This document shows, piece by piece, positions 50,986 through 64,000 of a stretch of DNA of 64,000 nucleotides. Under the pieces are notes generated by a model, which was not told the DNA's origin, ran no database searches, and worked only from the letters and a program-made list of their open reading frames with translations. Both the position numbers and the translations under genes were made by a program. The stretch is taken from NCBI GenBank assembly GCA_963966185.1, contig CAWZYM010000089.1, positions 794,501 through 858,500 on the forward strand, given 5' to 3'. Within the stretch, counting starts at the first letter, position 1, and each line of letters begins with the position of its first letter. This DNA is from Rhabditoides inermis. Lineage: Eukaryota > Nematoda > Chromadorea > Rhabditida > Rhabditidae.

Positions 50986-52300
50986 GCTGAAAATTAACAC
51001 ATCATGAAAAAATGAGCAGCTAAGTTTCTAGGTGTATGACCATAGTTACCGAATCGGCATATCTCACTACGAAAGGAAAACATCGCGGCTTGTTTTCTAC
51101 ATTTTTTCCGAACAATCCAGTTAGTTGGTAGGAGCGGAAATTGGATTGTTCACTCTTATCACCATTCACATGTTCACTTATTATGTTCCATACATTTTTA
51201 TTATAATTTAAACTATTGATGAAAAGTTATTTTATTTGAATATTAGTTTACGTGACAATCTTGGTTAAAGGAACAGAGACGACTTATCTTTGACTCGGAG
51301 TTTTTTTTTTAAATCATATCAACCTAACACATTTCATTTTTGCGAAAGAACGACGATTCTGCGTTACTCTCGAATCTAGCACTGCCAAGAATGCAAACGA
51401 AAATTAGAGTTCAAAATTGGTCCCACCACTAATAGTCTACCGCCCAACGCTTCAAACTGCAAAAATTAGGCTTATAAAAACTTGCCCACACAAGCGCAAA
51501 CGAACGACGCCCTTTCACTTGCTTCAAATGCGCTGAGCCCCCGAGCTGCGCGGGTTCGATTCCGGTCACCGCCAAATCATTTGCTCGTGTGAAAATGAGG
51601 AGTTGTGGCAGGTTGCAGGTTGTGGCAGAAATGAGTCGCCACTGTTTGGCGAAATTTAGAGTGGTGCGTTCCTTTGACGCTGCTTAAAAACGTTTTTAGA
51701 GTCAGTGATGTTACTTCGCCTGCTGTCTCGTATCCTCTCGTGTCACCGCCCTCTGGATTCTAAGATGCGAGTCTATCGGCTGAACGTGAGTCACTCGTTC
51801 TTGATTGTTCTTGACAATTGTTGTCACCAGTGAGTTTCACTCACTCTCATTCATTCACTCTTATTCGTTGCCGAAATGGCTCGTTGAACCACGCTGTGCA
51901 GTAGTGTGAAGGCAAATCAAGTTTTCTCTTTTTGCTCTTTTTCACTTTTCCTGAATTTTTGATGTTTGGTACTCACCAAAAATGTTTATTGGTTTTGCAG
52001 AAGCAACTTGAAACATGTAGCATTTGATCGGAACAGTGTGTTTCTGCTTGCTTTCGTGCTTTCTAGCTAGCCAAATTTCGAGCAGTAAAGGGTAAAGCGG
52101 TTCATGTTTGATGTTTGACTACGTGTATTTGAATTTCCACTATCATCTATTCGCAAACACAAAACGTCGATGAAACGTGGCGTTTCGATTTCCTATATGA
52201 ACATCTGTGCACCCGATCGCAATGGAACATACTGCAACTATCACTATCAATTCACTTTATTTTATATTTGATTTCGATTTCCGGCCTACAACACTGCTTC
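50986..52300. other. Intergenic, no gene recognised
   Basis: AT-rich. An isolated B-box-like GGGTTCGATTCC lies at about 51549-51560 with no convincing tRNA fold. The 5' flank of the secreted-protein gene is at the right end. Confidence 0.5.
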
Positions 52301-52308
52301 AATATAGC

Positions 52309-53554
52309 ATGAATCGAGTACTAATCGTAATCCTAGCAACAAGTGTGGGTAAGTTAGTTTTACCATGTTGTAATAATAACAAAATGACATGAAATCTCGA
52401 GTCATGGGTGCTTCTCGCTTCGGGCGTATTATGCTCATGCTCACATGTGCTATTCTGGAAACAACATACTTGATTCATTTTTGATTTTGTTTCAGCGTTG
52501 ATGACGTGTTTCGAGGATGGCACAGAGGACGAGTTGTGGTTCGGAGAAAGAGCGGATGTGGCGAGGAAGTTACAGGAGGTCCTCAACGATACAGCCAACA
52601 AGTGCAGAAGTGAGTGCGCTCTCATAGTGGTGAATGTTGTGCGAATTTGATTTCTGTTTGAAAAGAGTTGGCTCAGTACACAATGTTTGTGCCAAAATGA
52701 TTGGAATAAAAAAACATGATCGATGGGTGAGCAAAGGAGAAAGAGTTGATCCTCTTCACTGCGAATTATATTTGATATATACCAAGTGAAACGTATGGTT
52801 GCCAATTATTTTGTTTGTGAATTCAGTTCCATCCTACCGGCCCGAACAACAAACGGAAATGCGGGAGGTGTTTGCGACACTGGCGGATGGTGAGAGTGAA
52901 AGAGGGGAGAGAGAGAGAGAGAGGGAGGGAGAGAGAGAGAGAGGAGAGAGAGAGGAGCGAGGGGAGAGAGAGGAGAGAGAGGAGAGAGAGAGAGAGAGAG
53001 AGGAGCGAGAAGAAAGAGAAGAGAGAGAGAGAGAGAAAAGAGATGAGACAGAGGAGACAGAGAGGGGAGGAGAAAGGGAGGTAGAGAGGAAAAGAAAGGG
53101 TCTTCCCTCCAGGCCTGTCCTCTCTCCTCACCGACTCTCTGGCTGACGACTGGGAGAAGGAACTGCGGGAGGAGATCCGAAAGGAACAGCACAATATCCT
53201 CAGAGCGCTCGCACTCGCCCGGAAGTCAGTCTGACTCCTCTCCTCACTCTCTCATTATGTCTTTAGAGAGAGCAAGATCAACGTTTTCAGCCACTTCGAA
53301 CCATGTATCTATGACAAATCAGCTATGAGAGAGATGTTCGCGAAAACTTTTCAAGCAATCACTAGGATTACATTCAACAACGGAAGGAAGGTGAGAGAAA
53401 GCAGAGAGAGGAGGAGAGAGAGAGGAGAGATTTTCTTTGAAGACAGGGCAAGTCGAGAAGGGCAGGACAGCAGAAAATTCGGAGAAAATCAAGAAAGAGT
53501 TGTGAAACAATACGTTGTCTATGCAACATCACATCGGTTGTTTTGGATTTGTAA
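52309..53554 (+). CDS. Predicted secreted alpha-helical protein, unknown family
   Basis: Six exons: 52309-52348, 52496-52609, 52827-52889, 53113-53224, 53267-53390, 53447-53554; all phases agree, giving 186 aa. An acceptor (AATATAG) ends one base before the ATG. Residues 1-18 look like a signal peptide (MNRVLIVILATSVALMTC). Residues 20-150 are helical and charged (ELWFGERADVARKLQEVL, ADDWEKELREEIRKEQ). Five or six cysteines could form disulfides. The last exon is very basic (GKSRRAGQQKIRRKSRKSC), and its stop overlaps sequence also found in the adjoining inverted-repeat element, so the C-terminus may be transposon-derived. Introns 3 and 5 are purine-rich. Function not recognised. Confidence 0.55.
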
Positions 53555-53594
53555 ACGTTTTATACGTGTGCTTTTGCTGCATTGGGTTAAGACA

Positions 53595-54225
53595 ATTAGA
53601 GAGGGCGCGCAGCGCCCTCTCTTATGGCTTAGGATAGGGCTCGCGCCAGAATTTTCAAGAAGCTGTATCCAAAAATCATGTTAGCAGGAATGTGAACTCA
53701 TTCAATTCATGTTAGTTAGATTCGCACGGGTCCGTAGGCCAGATCACTAATTGATGGCATCTTTGTATCTTTTCTCCGAAAGAAGTTATGAGCGATCTCG
53801 CGCACCCATGAGGTGAGAGGCCAGCGTGTGGGTGGGTGGGTGGGTGGGTGGGTGGGTGTCGTGTCCGGTAACGCTGACTCTCTGCCGAAAGCGTACTCTC
53901 TCGGCGTTTTCTGCCCGTGTTCTCCAACTCGCACTTTGAGTGTAGTTCGCCCCGCCGCCGCCAGCGTCTAATTCGCGCCGGGTTTTGCGTTGTTTTGGGT
54001 CCGCCAACTATAACCAGGAGAAAGAGCGCAGTAGGCGCGACTCCGAACGGTAGTGAGAAAATATGTGGGGAAAACGTTTTTGTGAAACGTAACGGCGATC
54101 CGAAACGTAACGAGTGATCTGTGCTTCAGGAGAGTAAGAAGAGAGAGAACGGCCGAGAGTGTGTGTTAGTATTTGTAAACGTTGATAGAAGAGCAGAAAA
54201 TATAAAGAGACAGTGAGAGAAGGGC

Positions 54226-54269
<44 letters not shown>

Positions 54270-54584
54270 AACAGTGAAAGAGAGAGAGAAGGGACGAAGA
54301 GAAGGAGATAACACAGTGAGTGAGAGATAGTAGTTTTTTGATAAAATCCATATGAATAGTCATAATTCAGCACATATTCAAAATTTCTATGAAATTCAAC
54401 AAAAGCACATATATTATCTGTTAAAAAGTACTTGCGTAAAGATATTAAGTTTGTCTTGACCCAATTCAACAAAAGCGCATGCATAAAACGTTTACAAATA
54501 CTAACACAAACCTGCGCATAACGGACAGTGGACACTAACAGATGAAATATAACAATACAAATGAATAACGTCATACGTCCATAT

Positions 54585-54640
<56 letters not shown>

Positions 54641-55273
54641 GGGGGGGAGAGAGGCGCAGGTTTGTGTTAGTAATTGTAAACGTTTTATGCATGCGCTTTT
54701 GTTGAATTGGGTCAAGACAAACTTAATATCTTTACGCAAGTACTTTTTAACAGATAATGTTCATATCTTTACGCAAGCATATTTTTAAAAGAAAATATAT
54801 GTGATTTTGATACATTTCATAGAATATGTGCTGAATTAGTACTATTCATCTGGATTATATCAAAAACTAATCTATCTCCTTCTGTACTCTTTCTCCCTCT
54901 GTTCTTTCTCTTTTCCTTTGTTCTCTCTCTTTCTCTCTCTTTCTCTCTCGGCCCTTTTCTCCCCATCTTCTCTGCCCAGAAAACAGAAGTAGAAGTAGAC
55001 CAGTGATCTGGCCTACGGAACGGTGGGAATCTAACTAATATCATTTGGACGAGTTCACATTGGTGTTAAAATTACATTGTCATTACTATGCAGTCATTTT
55101 CTTAACAATGCGGCTATTACTTTTCCATGTCTTTTAATTATTGATGTTTGTTATGTGCGACGCAGTATTTCCGCAATAAATTAATATTATGACTATTGGA
55201 TATAGCTTTATGAAAATTTGGGCGCGAGCCCCATCCTAAGCCAAAAGAGTGGGCGCTGCGCGCCCTCTCTAAT
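53595..55273. mobile_element. Nested inverted-repeat (TIR/foldback) element, 1.68 kb
   Basis: The ends ATTAGAGAGGGCGCGCAGCG and its complement at 55273 begin long inverted arms (53595-53745 and 55000-55273) that include GGCTTAGGAT..GGGCTCGCGCC and GTAGGCCAGATCACT. A second large inverted pair sits in the middle (54350-54516 with 54655-54850; over 100 nt nearly perfect). A GTGG repeat (53826-53856) and (GA)n tracts (54230-54266, 54586-54640) lie between. No transposase is visible. Confidence 0.65.
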
Positions 55274-55448
55274 GTGAGTGCTCTAGCGAATCCCCGTCAC
55301 TTCCACACTCATCTCCGACCTAAATCACCCATTATCACTATCACACTTCATAAATACTTGACTTCCACTGACAACAATTTTATGAAAGAAACTCGAAAAC
55401 AACAAACAATCAACAAAATCGATAATCCTAGTCTAATCTAAGTATCAT

Positions 55449-57637
<2,189 letters not shown>

Positions 57638-57646
57638 CTGTGCAAA
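57638..57646 (-). promoter_or_regulatory. Acceptor directly before the WARS2 ATG
   Basis: On the minus strand TTTGCACAG is followed at once by ATG. With no upstream coding exon in frame, this suits spliced-leader trans-splicing. Confidence 0.55.
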
Positions 57647-57856
57647 CGCATATTCAACACTAAAGCGAGGGAAATGAGATATCGTTCTAGGAACGATGCA
57701 TCACAGTAGCACTAGCAATGCGAGAACAATCAACAATCATCATAATCACAACCGTTTATCAACATGTATCACAATCAGAGGCAAGTGATGAGCAATAACA
57801 CTATTTACATAATTCACAATAAAAGTTTAGAAGTTATACATAATCAAAAATCTCGT

Positions 57857-59201
57857 CTACAGATTCAGCAGAGGCACAATCTGCGACGGCTCGTAGGCCT
57901 GTCTGCACTGCGGACACCGAGACTCGTCGCCCGTCTGCGAGTGCTCCTGCAAACATGACGTCACACGATGACGTCACCCTATCCCACCATGATGCAGTGC
58001 CAGCAGAAGATGTGTCCACAGGGGGTGGCTGCGGGCGGGCGGCTATCGAGACACACGGCACACCGGAACGCGCCCCACTCCCCCTCCTCCTCCTCCCTGT
58101 CTCGCGTCGGTCCGTCCCCCTCCTTCTCTTTCTTCCCGTCTCGCCGTCTCTCCTCCTCCATACGAGCACCCACCCACCAAGCCACACTCACTCCCATCTG
58201 CGCTAGTGTCAAGTACGCCAGCCAGCGGTACACGCGAAGAGCCTAGACAAGGATGAGGGTCTCTCCAGAGCAGGTCCTCTCTACCTGCAGGTCCGTATGG
58301 GGACTGAGCGAGCGGAAGCCCAAGCCAGCGGCGCGGCGCGACATATGATAGAAGGCGCCGTGTAGGTAGAAGAGAGCGAGGTGGAGGCGGCGGAGAGACG
58401 GCAGCCCAGTGTCCCTCAACCACAACTATACACAGACGGCAAAGCCCAGCTGCTAGACAGTGTTTCTTCCAGCGATTAGCCATTTAGGCATACGCACTTG
58501 TTGTATGGTCATGATATAGCGATTCTGGATGAATGAATTATTGATGGATTGAATCAGCCACCCACCTCAGCCACTCGATCAGTGCTTGGAAAGACGCGCG
58601 CGCTTTCGCGTTGCCTTGTAGAGGCACACCTGAAGGATACTCACATATCTCTCTCCCTCCCTCCTTCTCCCTTCCTCCTCCACTCACCGCAAAACGTCCC
58701 ACTACTCGGATGAGCAAGGTGCCTCGCTGCGCGTGCGATCGCCGCTTCCGTCAACTGCGGCCCGACACAGTGTAGTAGTAGGAAGAGTGCGCGGGCGGAG
58801 AGGGGCGCGGGTCGGAGGGCGCCACTGCGCGAGAACGAACCCGCCACCAGACACACGTACTCCTCACCCAGCGTCTGCACTCCTGCAGAGAAAGCACTAC
58901 TTCATTACAATTTGAAACCGTGGCACGACGAAGATTCTTCTTGCAACAAGTTCTCTCCGACTCACCAGACAAGAGAGTAGCCGAGTAGTAGAGTGTCTTG
59001 CTGGCGGGTTCGAGCCACGGATAGACGCGCATCCACGCGCGCTGCCCCGCCAACTCCTTCACTATCTCAACAGCGAGACTCACTCATGCCCTCTCCTCTC
59101 CCCCTCACCCTGCTCATCCTCTCCTTCATTTCCGCAATCTCCTCCTCGTCTCTCCGATGCGATCGCACTATTTCCCCCACCTCTGCTACATACGTCTGCA
59201 T
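57857..59201 (-). CDS. PEX10: Peroxisome biogenesis factor 10 (RING E3 ligase)
   Basis: Exons on the minus strand: 59201-59109, 59065-58966, 58882-58688, 58629-58562, 58425-58285, 58242-57988, 57946-57857; 313 aa, close to the normal PEX10 length. PEX10 with PEX2 and PEX12 forms the peroxisomal-membrane ubiquitin ligase that recycles the import receptor PEX5. Evidence: VQTLGEEYVCLVAG (about 65), LRRLHLALFYLHGAFYH (helical membrane region) and a C-terminal C3HC4 RING with CAVC (260-263), CGHIFCWHC and CPQC (295-298). The donor of exon 4 is uncertain: the strong GTGGGT site breaks the frame, while GTGGCT four bases on keeps it. Confidence 0.9.
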
Positions 59202-59210
59202 CTGGAAACG
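59202..59210 (-). promoter_or_regulatory. Acceptor directly before the PEX10 ATG
   Basis: On the minus strand CATTTCCAG abuts ATG. This is the expected position of a trans-splice site in an operon-like gene. Confidence 0.55.
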
Positions 59211-59612
59211 ACTCTCCTTGCTTCTCTTTTTTCATTTCCAAGCAAATATTCCATCGGTTGCAAACCAAAGACATTCATGCTTCGACAAAAACAATAATTT
59301 TACAATATCATACATTTATCCTCCACTCAAACAACAATCTACACCAAAACTCTAAGAATGAAACAACAAAACAACGCGGCAACAACACTACTCACTACCT
59401 AATCAAATCAATAGTCACTCACTCGTCATATCACTCTGCTCACCCCCTGTAGTTTGTCTCACTAGACTCTACTATTTGCAGATAAGACACTGCTGGCTGA
59501 TCGGCCGATGAGAGAGCGGGAGAAATAGCGCGCAGAGAGCAGAGAAGTCGACGCGCGGCCACACTCTCTCGCAGTAAAGTGAGAGGCGCGGCGAGTAGTC
59601 AGTCCGACACGC
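59211..59612 (-). other. Intergenic spacer between MRPS26 and PEX10
   Basis: About 400 bp holding the 3'UTR of MRPS26 and the leader of PEX10. There is no gene and no clear AATAAA on the minus strand. Confidence 0.5.
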
Positions 59613-60753
59613 TCATTCCTCCTTCTTCTCCTCGGCCACCGCCGCCTTCTTCTCCACCACAGCTCCGGGTCCTCCGAGCGTCTTGTCGTAGAGCCGTCCC
59701 TTCTGCCTGGTGGGCGTTCCCTCTTGGTACTTGACGGGGACGGGGTCGGCGAGGCGGTTGCCCTGCCGGTCGATCGCGTAGTCGTACACCACCGGGCTCT
59801 CCAGCGCCGCCGCGATAGAAGACTCCAGGTTCTCGCGAGTCACAAACTCCTTCGAGCGGGCGATCGCTTCGCGCACCTGAACGAGACAATCAATCACTGC
59901 TCCTTCTTCTCCTCCTCCTCTCTCCCTCTCTCGCGCGCTCTCTCTCTCTCCCTCCCACCTGCTCGGCAGCCTGGTCGGCGACGGAGCGCTGTCTGTGCAG
60001 CTCCGTGTCGATCTCGTCAAGGATCTCCCGCTTGATGCGCGTCGCCTCCTCGCCCTCGCGGGCCGCCCGCGCTACGGCGCGCTCACTGAACGACATGAGT
60101 GATACTACAGTACTCGGAAGACGAAATCACAAATCACACCTGGCTCGTAGAAATTGGGGGAAGAGAGCAACACTCATAGAGAATCTCAAACGCGTCAAAC
60201 GACATGCCAGCAACCAGGAGTGAGAGCGACTAATACACAGGCGGCAAACCACCCCACAATGACACAAACAACTTTTTAGAGGGTGTATACTAAACGGGAA
60301 GTGCATGTCAAACCCAGTGCAATTAAAAAAAAAGCTAGACTAAACCGTCATAACTATACACAGGACACAAAACAATCATGGACGTATAACTAACCGGTTC
60401 CTCTGCTCGTTCTTGGCGAGCAGCTCGTCCAGCTCCTTCTCTTCCTGCTCCCTCATCGCCGCCAGACCCTCTCCGGCCGCCGCCTTCTCCGCCAACTCGG
60501 CACGGAACACCTCCCGCAGCGAGATGACGGCATTGTTGTAGACGTGCCTCCTCCACAGCAGCTCCTTGACGTCGTCGGGCTTCTGCCAGGGCACGTGCAC
60601 CACGTGGTAGAGCACCTTCTTGCTGGGCGGGAGGACGGGCGGCTTGCCCTGCTTGGGCGTGCGCCGTCCCATGCCCCTCTCCTGCTGCTGGAGGGGCGCG
60701 GCGGCAGACAGGCGGATCGCTCCGCGAGACGCCACCCGACCCGCACACAACAT
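59613..60753 (-). CDS. MRPS26: Mitochondrial small ribosomal subunit protein mS26
   Basis: Three exons on the minus strand: 60753-60395, 60085-59959, 59876-59613, joining in frame to 249 aa. mS26 is a metazoan-specific protein of the mitochondrial 28S subunit. The diagnostic block is KEFVTRENLESSIAAALESP followed by VYDYAIDRQG, matching the family signature F-[IV]-TRENLE...AALDS...Y-W/Y-AI. A long charged helix precedes it (about residues 70-165, rich in Glu, Ala and Arg). The N-terminus (MLCAGRVASRGAIRLSAAA) is a good mitochondrial presequence. It is somewhat longer than the human protein (205 aa), with an Ala/Glu/Lys-rich tail. An acceptor ends 4 nt before the ATG. Confidence 0.85.
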
Positions 60754-60757
60754 CGAA

Positions 60758-60768
60758 CTGCAACAAAC
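60758..60768 (-). promoter_or_regulatory. Acceptor 4 nt before the MRPS26 ATG
   Basis: On the minus strand GTTTGTTGCAG, then TTCG, then ATG. It is a candidate trans-splice acceptor. Confidence 0.5.
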
Positions 60769-60880
60769 ACACAATCATGGAAATCCACTTTTCAACTTAC
60801 AACACATTCAGACATCATACGGTTTCATAAGCCGGTATTCCATGAGAAAAAAATAATTTAACACAACCTTTACAAAAACA

Positions 60881-60886
60881 TTTATT
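60881..60886 (-). other. Polyadenylation signal AATAAA of PRMT5
   Basis: TTTATT on the plus strand, 177 nt downstream of the PRMT5 stop and about 128 nt upstream of the MRPS26 start. This spacing is typical of an operon junction, where 3' end formation of one gene precedes trans-splicing of the next. Confidence 0.55.
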
Positions 60887-61062
60887 GGTCAACGTGCAAA
60901 CTTATAAATAGCAACGAGGTATCACTGGACGAACCACGCAGAATAACAACGCGCAATAACAACAAAAAAGGCTAGACAACAATACTACACTGTGATCACG
61001 GGTACATGGAAACCGAGGAGTAATACTCAACAATACGCGGGTAGTCACAGAAAGAGGCGAGC

Positions 61063-63965
61063 TCAGAGCAGCCGCATGTAGTAGCTCTCTCCATTCTCGT
61101 TCTGGAGCGTGGTGCGCTCCTTCTGGCCGTTCTTCTCCCACTCCACCTGCCACTCGTACCACACTCCCTGCGAGTCCACCTTGCGTTCGATGCACAACGC
61201 AATCTGAACACTCTCACATACACTTCTCTCCTTCTCCTTCTCCTCTTCTCTCACCTTCTCGCCCTTGCCAACACGGTGCGGCTTCCTGAGCGGGATGAGT
61301 GCGGGGAACCAGCTGATCATGCCGCGCGAGTGCGCGCCCGGCACGATCGACAGCTCCACGTCCTTGTACAGCCACATGTGGAAGTAGGCGGCAAAGCCCA
61401 TCACCTGCAACGCATACAATGCCCGCACTCTGTCCTCCAGCACTCACATCAGACGGCATCTCCATGTCAAACTCGATGCGTCCCGAGCGCTCATTTGACG
61501 TATTCTCAAAGTTGGGGTGCTCAAAGGTGAACACCTCCTTGGGCGGGCCAAGCGGGCAGTACTGTCGCAGGTACACCACGTACACCTGGTCGAGCTGCGC
61601 CACCGTCGTACCCTGTCTGGAACGCACACACAATCTGTGATGGGACTTGTCATCTCATCTACTCACGGGTAATTCTGCTTGTAGGTGCCGTTCTCCTGCT
61701 GCACACTGCCGTCCCTGCCGTGCCCGGACACTCCCGAGTGCCAGTACGACGCGCCGCCAGACACAATGCTCTGGTACATGTGCAGAGACTGGATCGGAGC
61801 TGAAACACACATCTCATGTCAATCATTCACTCCCTGTACTGGTACTCACCGACATAGCTGATGTACTTTTGCGGGATAGAGATGGTGGTGGGCTTGAGCC
61901 AGGGCGTCACTCCGTCGAGGCACTCGGGCGACAGCTCATTGTCTCCAAACGATCCGAGCAGCTCGCTGACAATGATATCGGGACGCGGCAGACCCATCTC
62001 CTCGGCCATGGGCGGCAGACGACGCATGTCCGACTCCACAATCGTGCACCGTCCGCGCCACCTGAATCAAACAACATTATGATACTGATCATCACCCTAA
62101 AAGTAACTCACGCTCGTTGGTTGAGGTACTTGAGGGTGACAATGGCGTTGGAGTTCTTTTCGACGACGACCACCGTCAGCTTGAGACGGTCGTGTCGCGA
62201 CCGGTGTTTCTCGTTGAACGCTACTTCGGCCTCGAGACTCGCAGTCACCAGCGGCCCCCTGCCCGCTCCCAGCACGTACAACACCAGCGACTGCACGTCT
62301 CGCTTCGCCAGATCGACCAGCGCGCGGTACACCGCCTCGTTATACTTCCTAAACAAAACATCATCCTTCATCCTAACCCAACCTTTCGCCAACTGTGCAC
62401 TCACTTGTACTTGATTGGATCCTGCTCAAACGTGTTGTACACGTTCGAGTCGAGGTTGTCGGCAAGCGGTTGCAGAGGCGCCTACAATAGACAAATGATT
62501 GACGTCCTCAGCAGCATGTCACCCACCTGGAGAACATCCATGTAGTCAATGTTTCCGTCGGCGAGGAATCCCTCGTCCGTGATTCCCTGCACGGGGCGAC
62601 GCGACAGCGGGCCGACCACCTTGCGCAGCGCCTGAGCGTACTGCGTCCTCTTCTCCGAGTGCTCTCCGCTGGTGCCCGAGCCCTTGACGATAATCCGAGC
62701 AGAGTCCGACACCCACAGCTTCTCCAGCAGAATTACGTGCATACTAAAAAAAGCGAACATACTAAACAACTTGATGAAGAAAAAACTAACGGAGGGAGGT
62801 CGGCGATGCCGTGGTTGTTGGTGACAAACGCCTCCTCGTCGACCCAGAAGCACGCGAGCGGCTCGCCCTTCCAGCGCTCCAGCAGCTGCGCGTCCACAAA
62901 CTCGTCGTCCACGTCGGCCGTCAGCCGCAGACCCGCAATCAGCTTCGAGCTACTGAAACGGCAAATAACCAAAGAAACCACATTCGGAACTAACGAGAAG
63001 TTGCTGCACGCGGTGCGGAAATCGGCCCACACGCCCCACACATCACGGTCGTCGTCCGGGCGGCTGATCATCTATAAAACCACAGTCATTGAAATTTGAG
63101 ATTCGAGTATTGTTTTCGGCAACTCTGCTACTCTGAGTCAGCGCATATACACATGTATGAATTAACAATCACACTCACCGTACTACGATCGGTGGGCACA
63201 AACACCCAGAAGGTGACATTGACGGGCTTCTGCCACATCCATCGGTTGAGGAGGGCGGCGAGACGCGGCGAATCGGCACGCTTGAGCGGAACGACAACCG
63301 ATCGCAGACCCATGTACGCCACATAGTTGAGCTCTTTCTCGAGTTCGCGCTCGCTCAGTTCGCACAGCCACTCCTCCTCAGCGTCGCAGTCAATCCAGTT
63401 CGACAGCTGACCGTTCACGTACGTCTCCCACAAATGGTTCTGGAGCTGAAGGTCGGGCAGGTCGATCGGTGGAGGCGTGTCCGACGGGCTAAAGCACTTG
63501 TCACGTATACCATCAAACGAAAACTACTCTAACACACCCCGTCGGCTTCCAAAATCCTCGCTTCACTCCTCCGACCGGGAAGCACACGTAGTTATACAGC
63601 TGACATCCAAGCTTCTGGCTGTATTGTGCAATCTTCCTGAAACCATTCGATGATGATCAAAAACTAAGAAATAATATATAAAAAAATACCTATCGCAATC
63701 TTCGCTAGTGTCGCTAGGCCCGGCCATCCAACCAACATTGATACGGCAGCGCTCTTCGTTCAGGCATTCAGGATTGGGCTCGAAATCCGACTACAACGGA
63801 AATTGTTCAAATAATATTCTAATGAAAGTAACAAACCCTGGGCTGAGCCTGGGTAGAAGAGGCAGCAACGCTAGCGCTGCTGCTAGTTCCATCTTCATTC
63901 TTCACTTTGGGGCCCTTCGAACGAATGGCAGCTAGGATCGCTGCATCGAACTCTTCGTCGGTCAT
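61063..63965 (-). CDS. PRMT5: Protein arginine N-methyltransferase 5 (type II)
   Basis: Fourteen exons on the minus strand: 63965-63837, 63790-63690, 63636-63538, 63488-63179, 63071-62995, 62952-62791, 62743-62527, 62481-62405, 62348-62112, 62061-61850, 61799-61667, 61616-61448, 61404-61255, 61203-61063; 737 aa, longer than human (637) and like my recollection of the C. elegans enzyme (about 734). It makes symmetric dimethylarginine on Sm proteins, histones and others. An N-terminal TIM-barrel region comes first. Then Phe383 in [10 protein letters not shown], the conserved Phe linked to symmetric dimethylation; the AdoMet loop GAGRGP (417-422); and the double-E loop [15 protein letters not shown] with Glu503 and Glu512. 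The beta-barrel and dimer region ends in VWYEWQVEW and SYYMRLL. All key residues are intact. It is the first gene of the cluster. Confidence 0.96.
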
Positions 63966-63980
63966 CTCTGCCGTAGTCAA

Positions 63981-63990
63981 CTAAAAACTG
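63981..63990 (-). promoter_or_regulatory. Candidate acceptor upstream of the PRMT5 ATG
   Basis: On the minus strand GCAGTTTTTAG ends 15 nt before the ATG. It could be a spliced-leader site or a 5'UTR intron end; the window stops just beyond it. Confidence 0.35.
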
Positions 63991-64000
63991 CAATGCACAG

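Noticed and set aside
51510..51585. tRNA gene around GGGTTCGATTCC
   Set aside because: No matching A box at a normal distance and no cloverleaf.
61647..62414. 255-codon plus-strand open frame
   Set aside because: It is the antisense shadow of PRMT5 exons, whose minus-strand motifs are unmistakable.

Overview
This looks like nuclear DNA of an animal, most plausibly a nematode. The genes have many short exons (mostly 60-150 nt) and small introns. Every fully modelled gene has a 3' splice acceptor 0-18 nt upstream of its first ATG, as expected for spliced-leader trans-splicing. Four minus-strand housekeeping genes are packed 220-412 bp apart like an operon. The species cannot be named from the sequence, and all gene names come from protein motifs I recognise, not from a search.

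Positions 1-39709 are a giant tandem array with no credible ordinary gene. It resolves into one partial and seven complete head-to-tail elements on the minus strand. Each has a conserved core of about 0.85 kb, usually a (GA)n tract, a variable run of mostly 140-bp monomers, an AT-rich block of about 0.3 kb, and a terminal hairpin ending in CTAG. Each CTAG is followed directly by the TC that begins the next element. TC...hairpin-CTAG ends joined head to tail resemble Helitron-type (rolling-circle) elements, and the core/microsatellite/tandem-repeat layout recalls DINE-1/HINE elements. Shared core variants show a larger superunit of about 17.5-17.9 kb. Insertions inside the array are an inverted tRNA-SINE pair, a foldback element, a TTAA-flanked MITE and a 555-bp MITE with a 9-bp target duplication.

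Positions 39710-41609 hold two 950-bp units, identical as far as I could read, with a different hairpin but the same CTAG|TC junction. The 3' end of a LINE reverse transcriptase (41608-42121) and a C-terminal fragment of a seven-transmembrane receptor (42300-42716) follow.

Positions 43.6-53.6 kb are a plus-strand gene region: an SMCR8 homologue (15 exons), a small lysine-rich protein gene and a predicted secreted protein gene. Between them lies a TIR element carrying three copies of a perfect 34-bp palindrome. A nested inverted-repeat element fills 53.6-55.3 kb.

Positions 55.4-64 kb are the minus-strand cluster, in transcription order PRMT5 (arginine methyltransferase), MRPS26 (mitochondrial ribosome), PEX10 (peroxisomal RING E3 ligase) and WARS2 (mitochondrial tryptophanyl-tRNA synthetase). 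Their products act in separate compartments, so any link between them is co-expression rather than one pathway.
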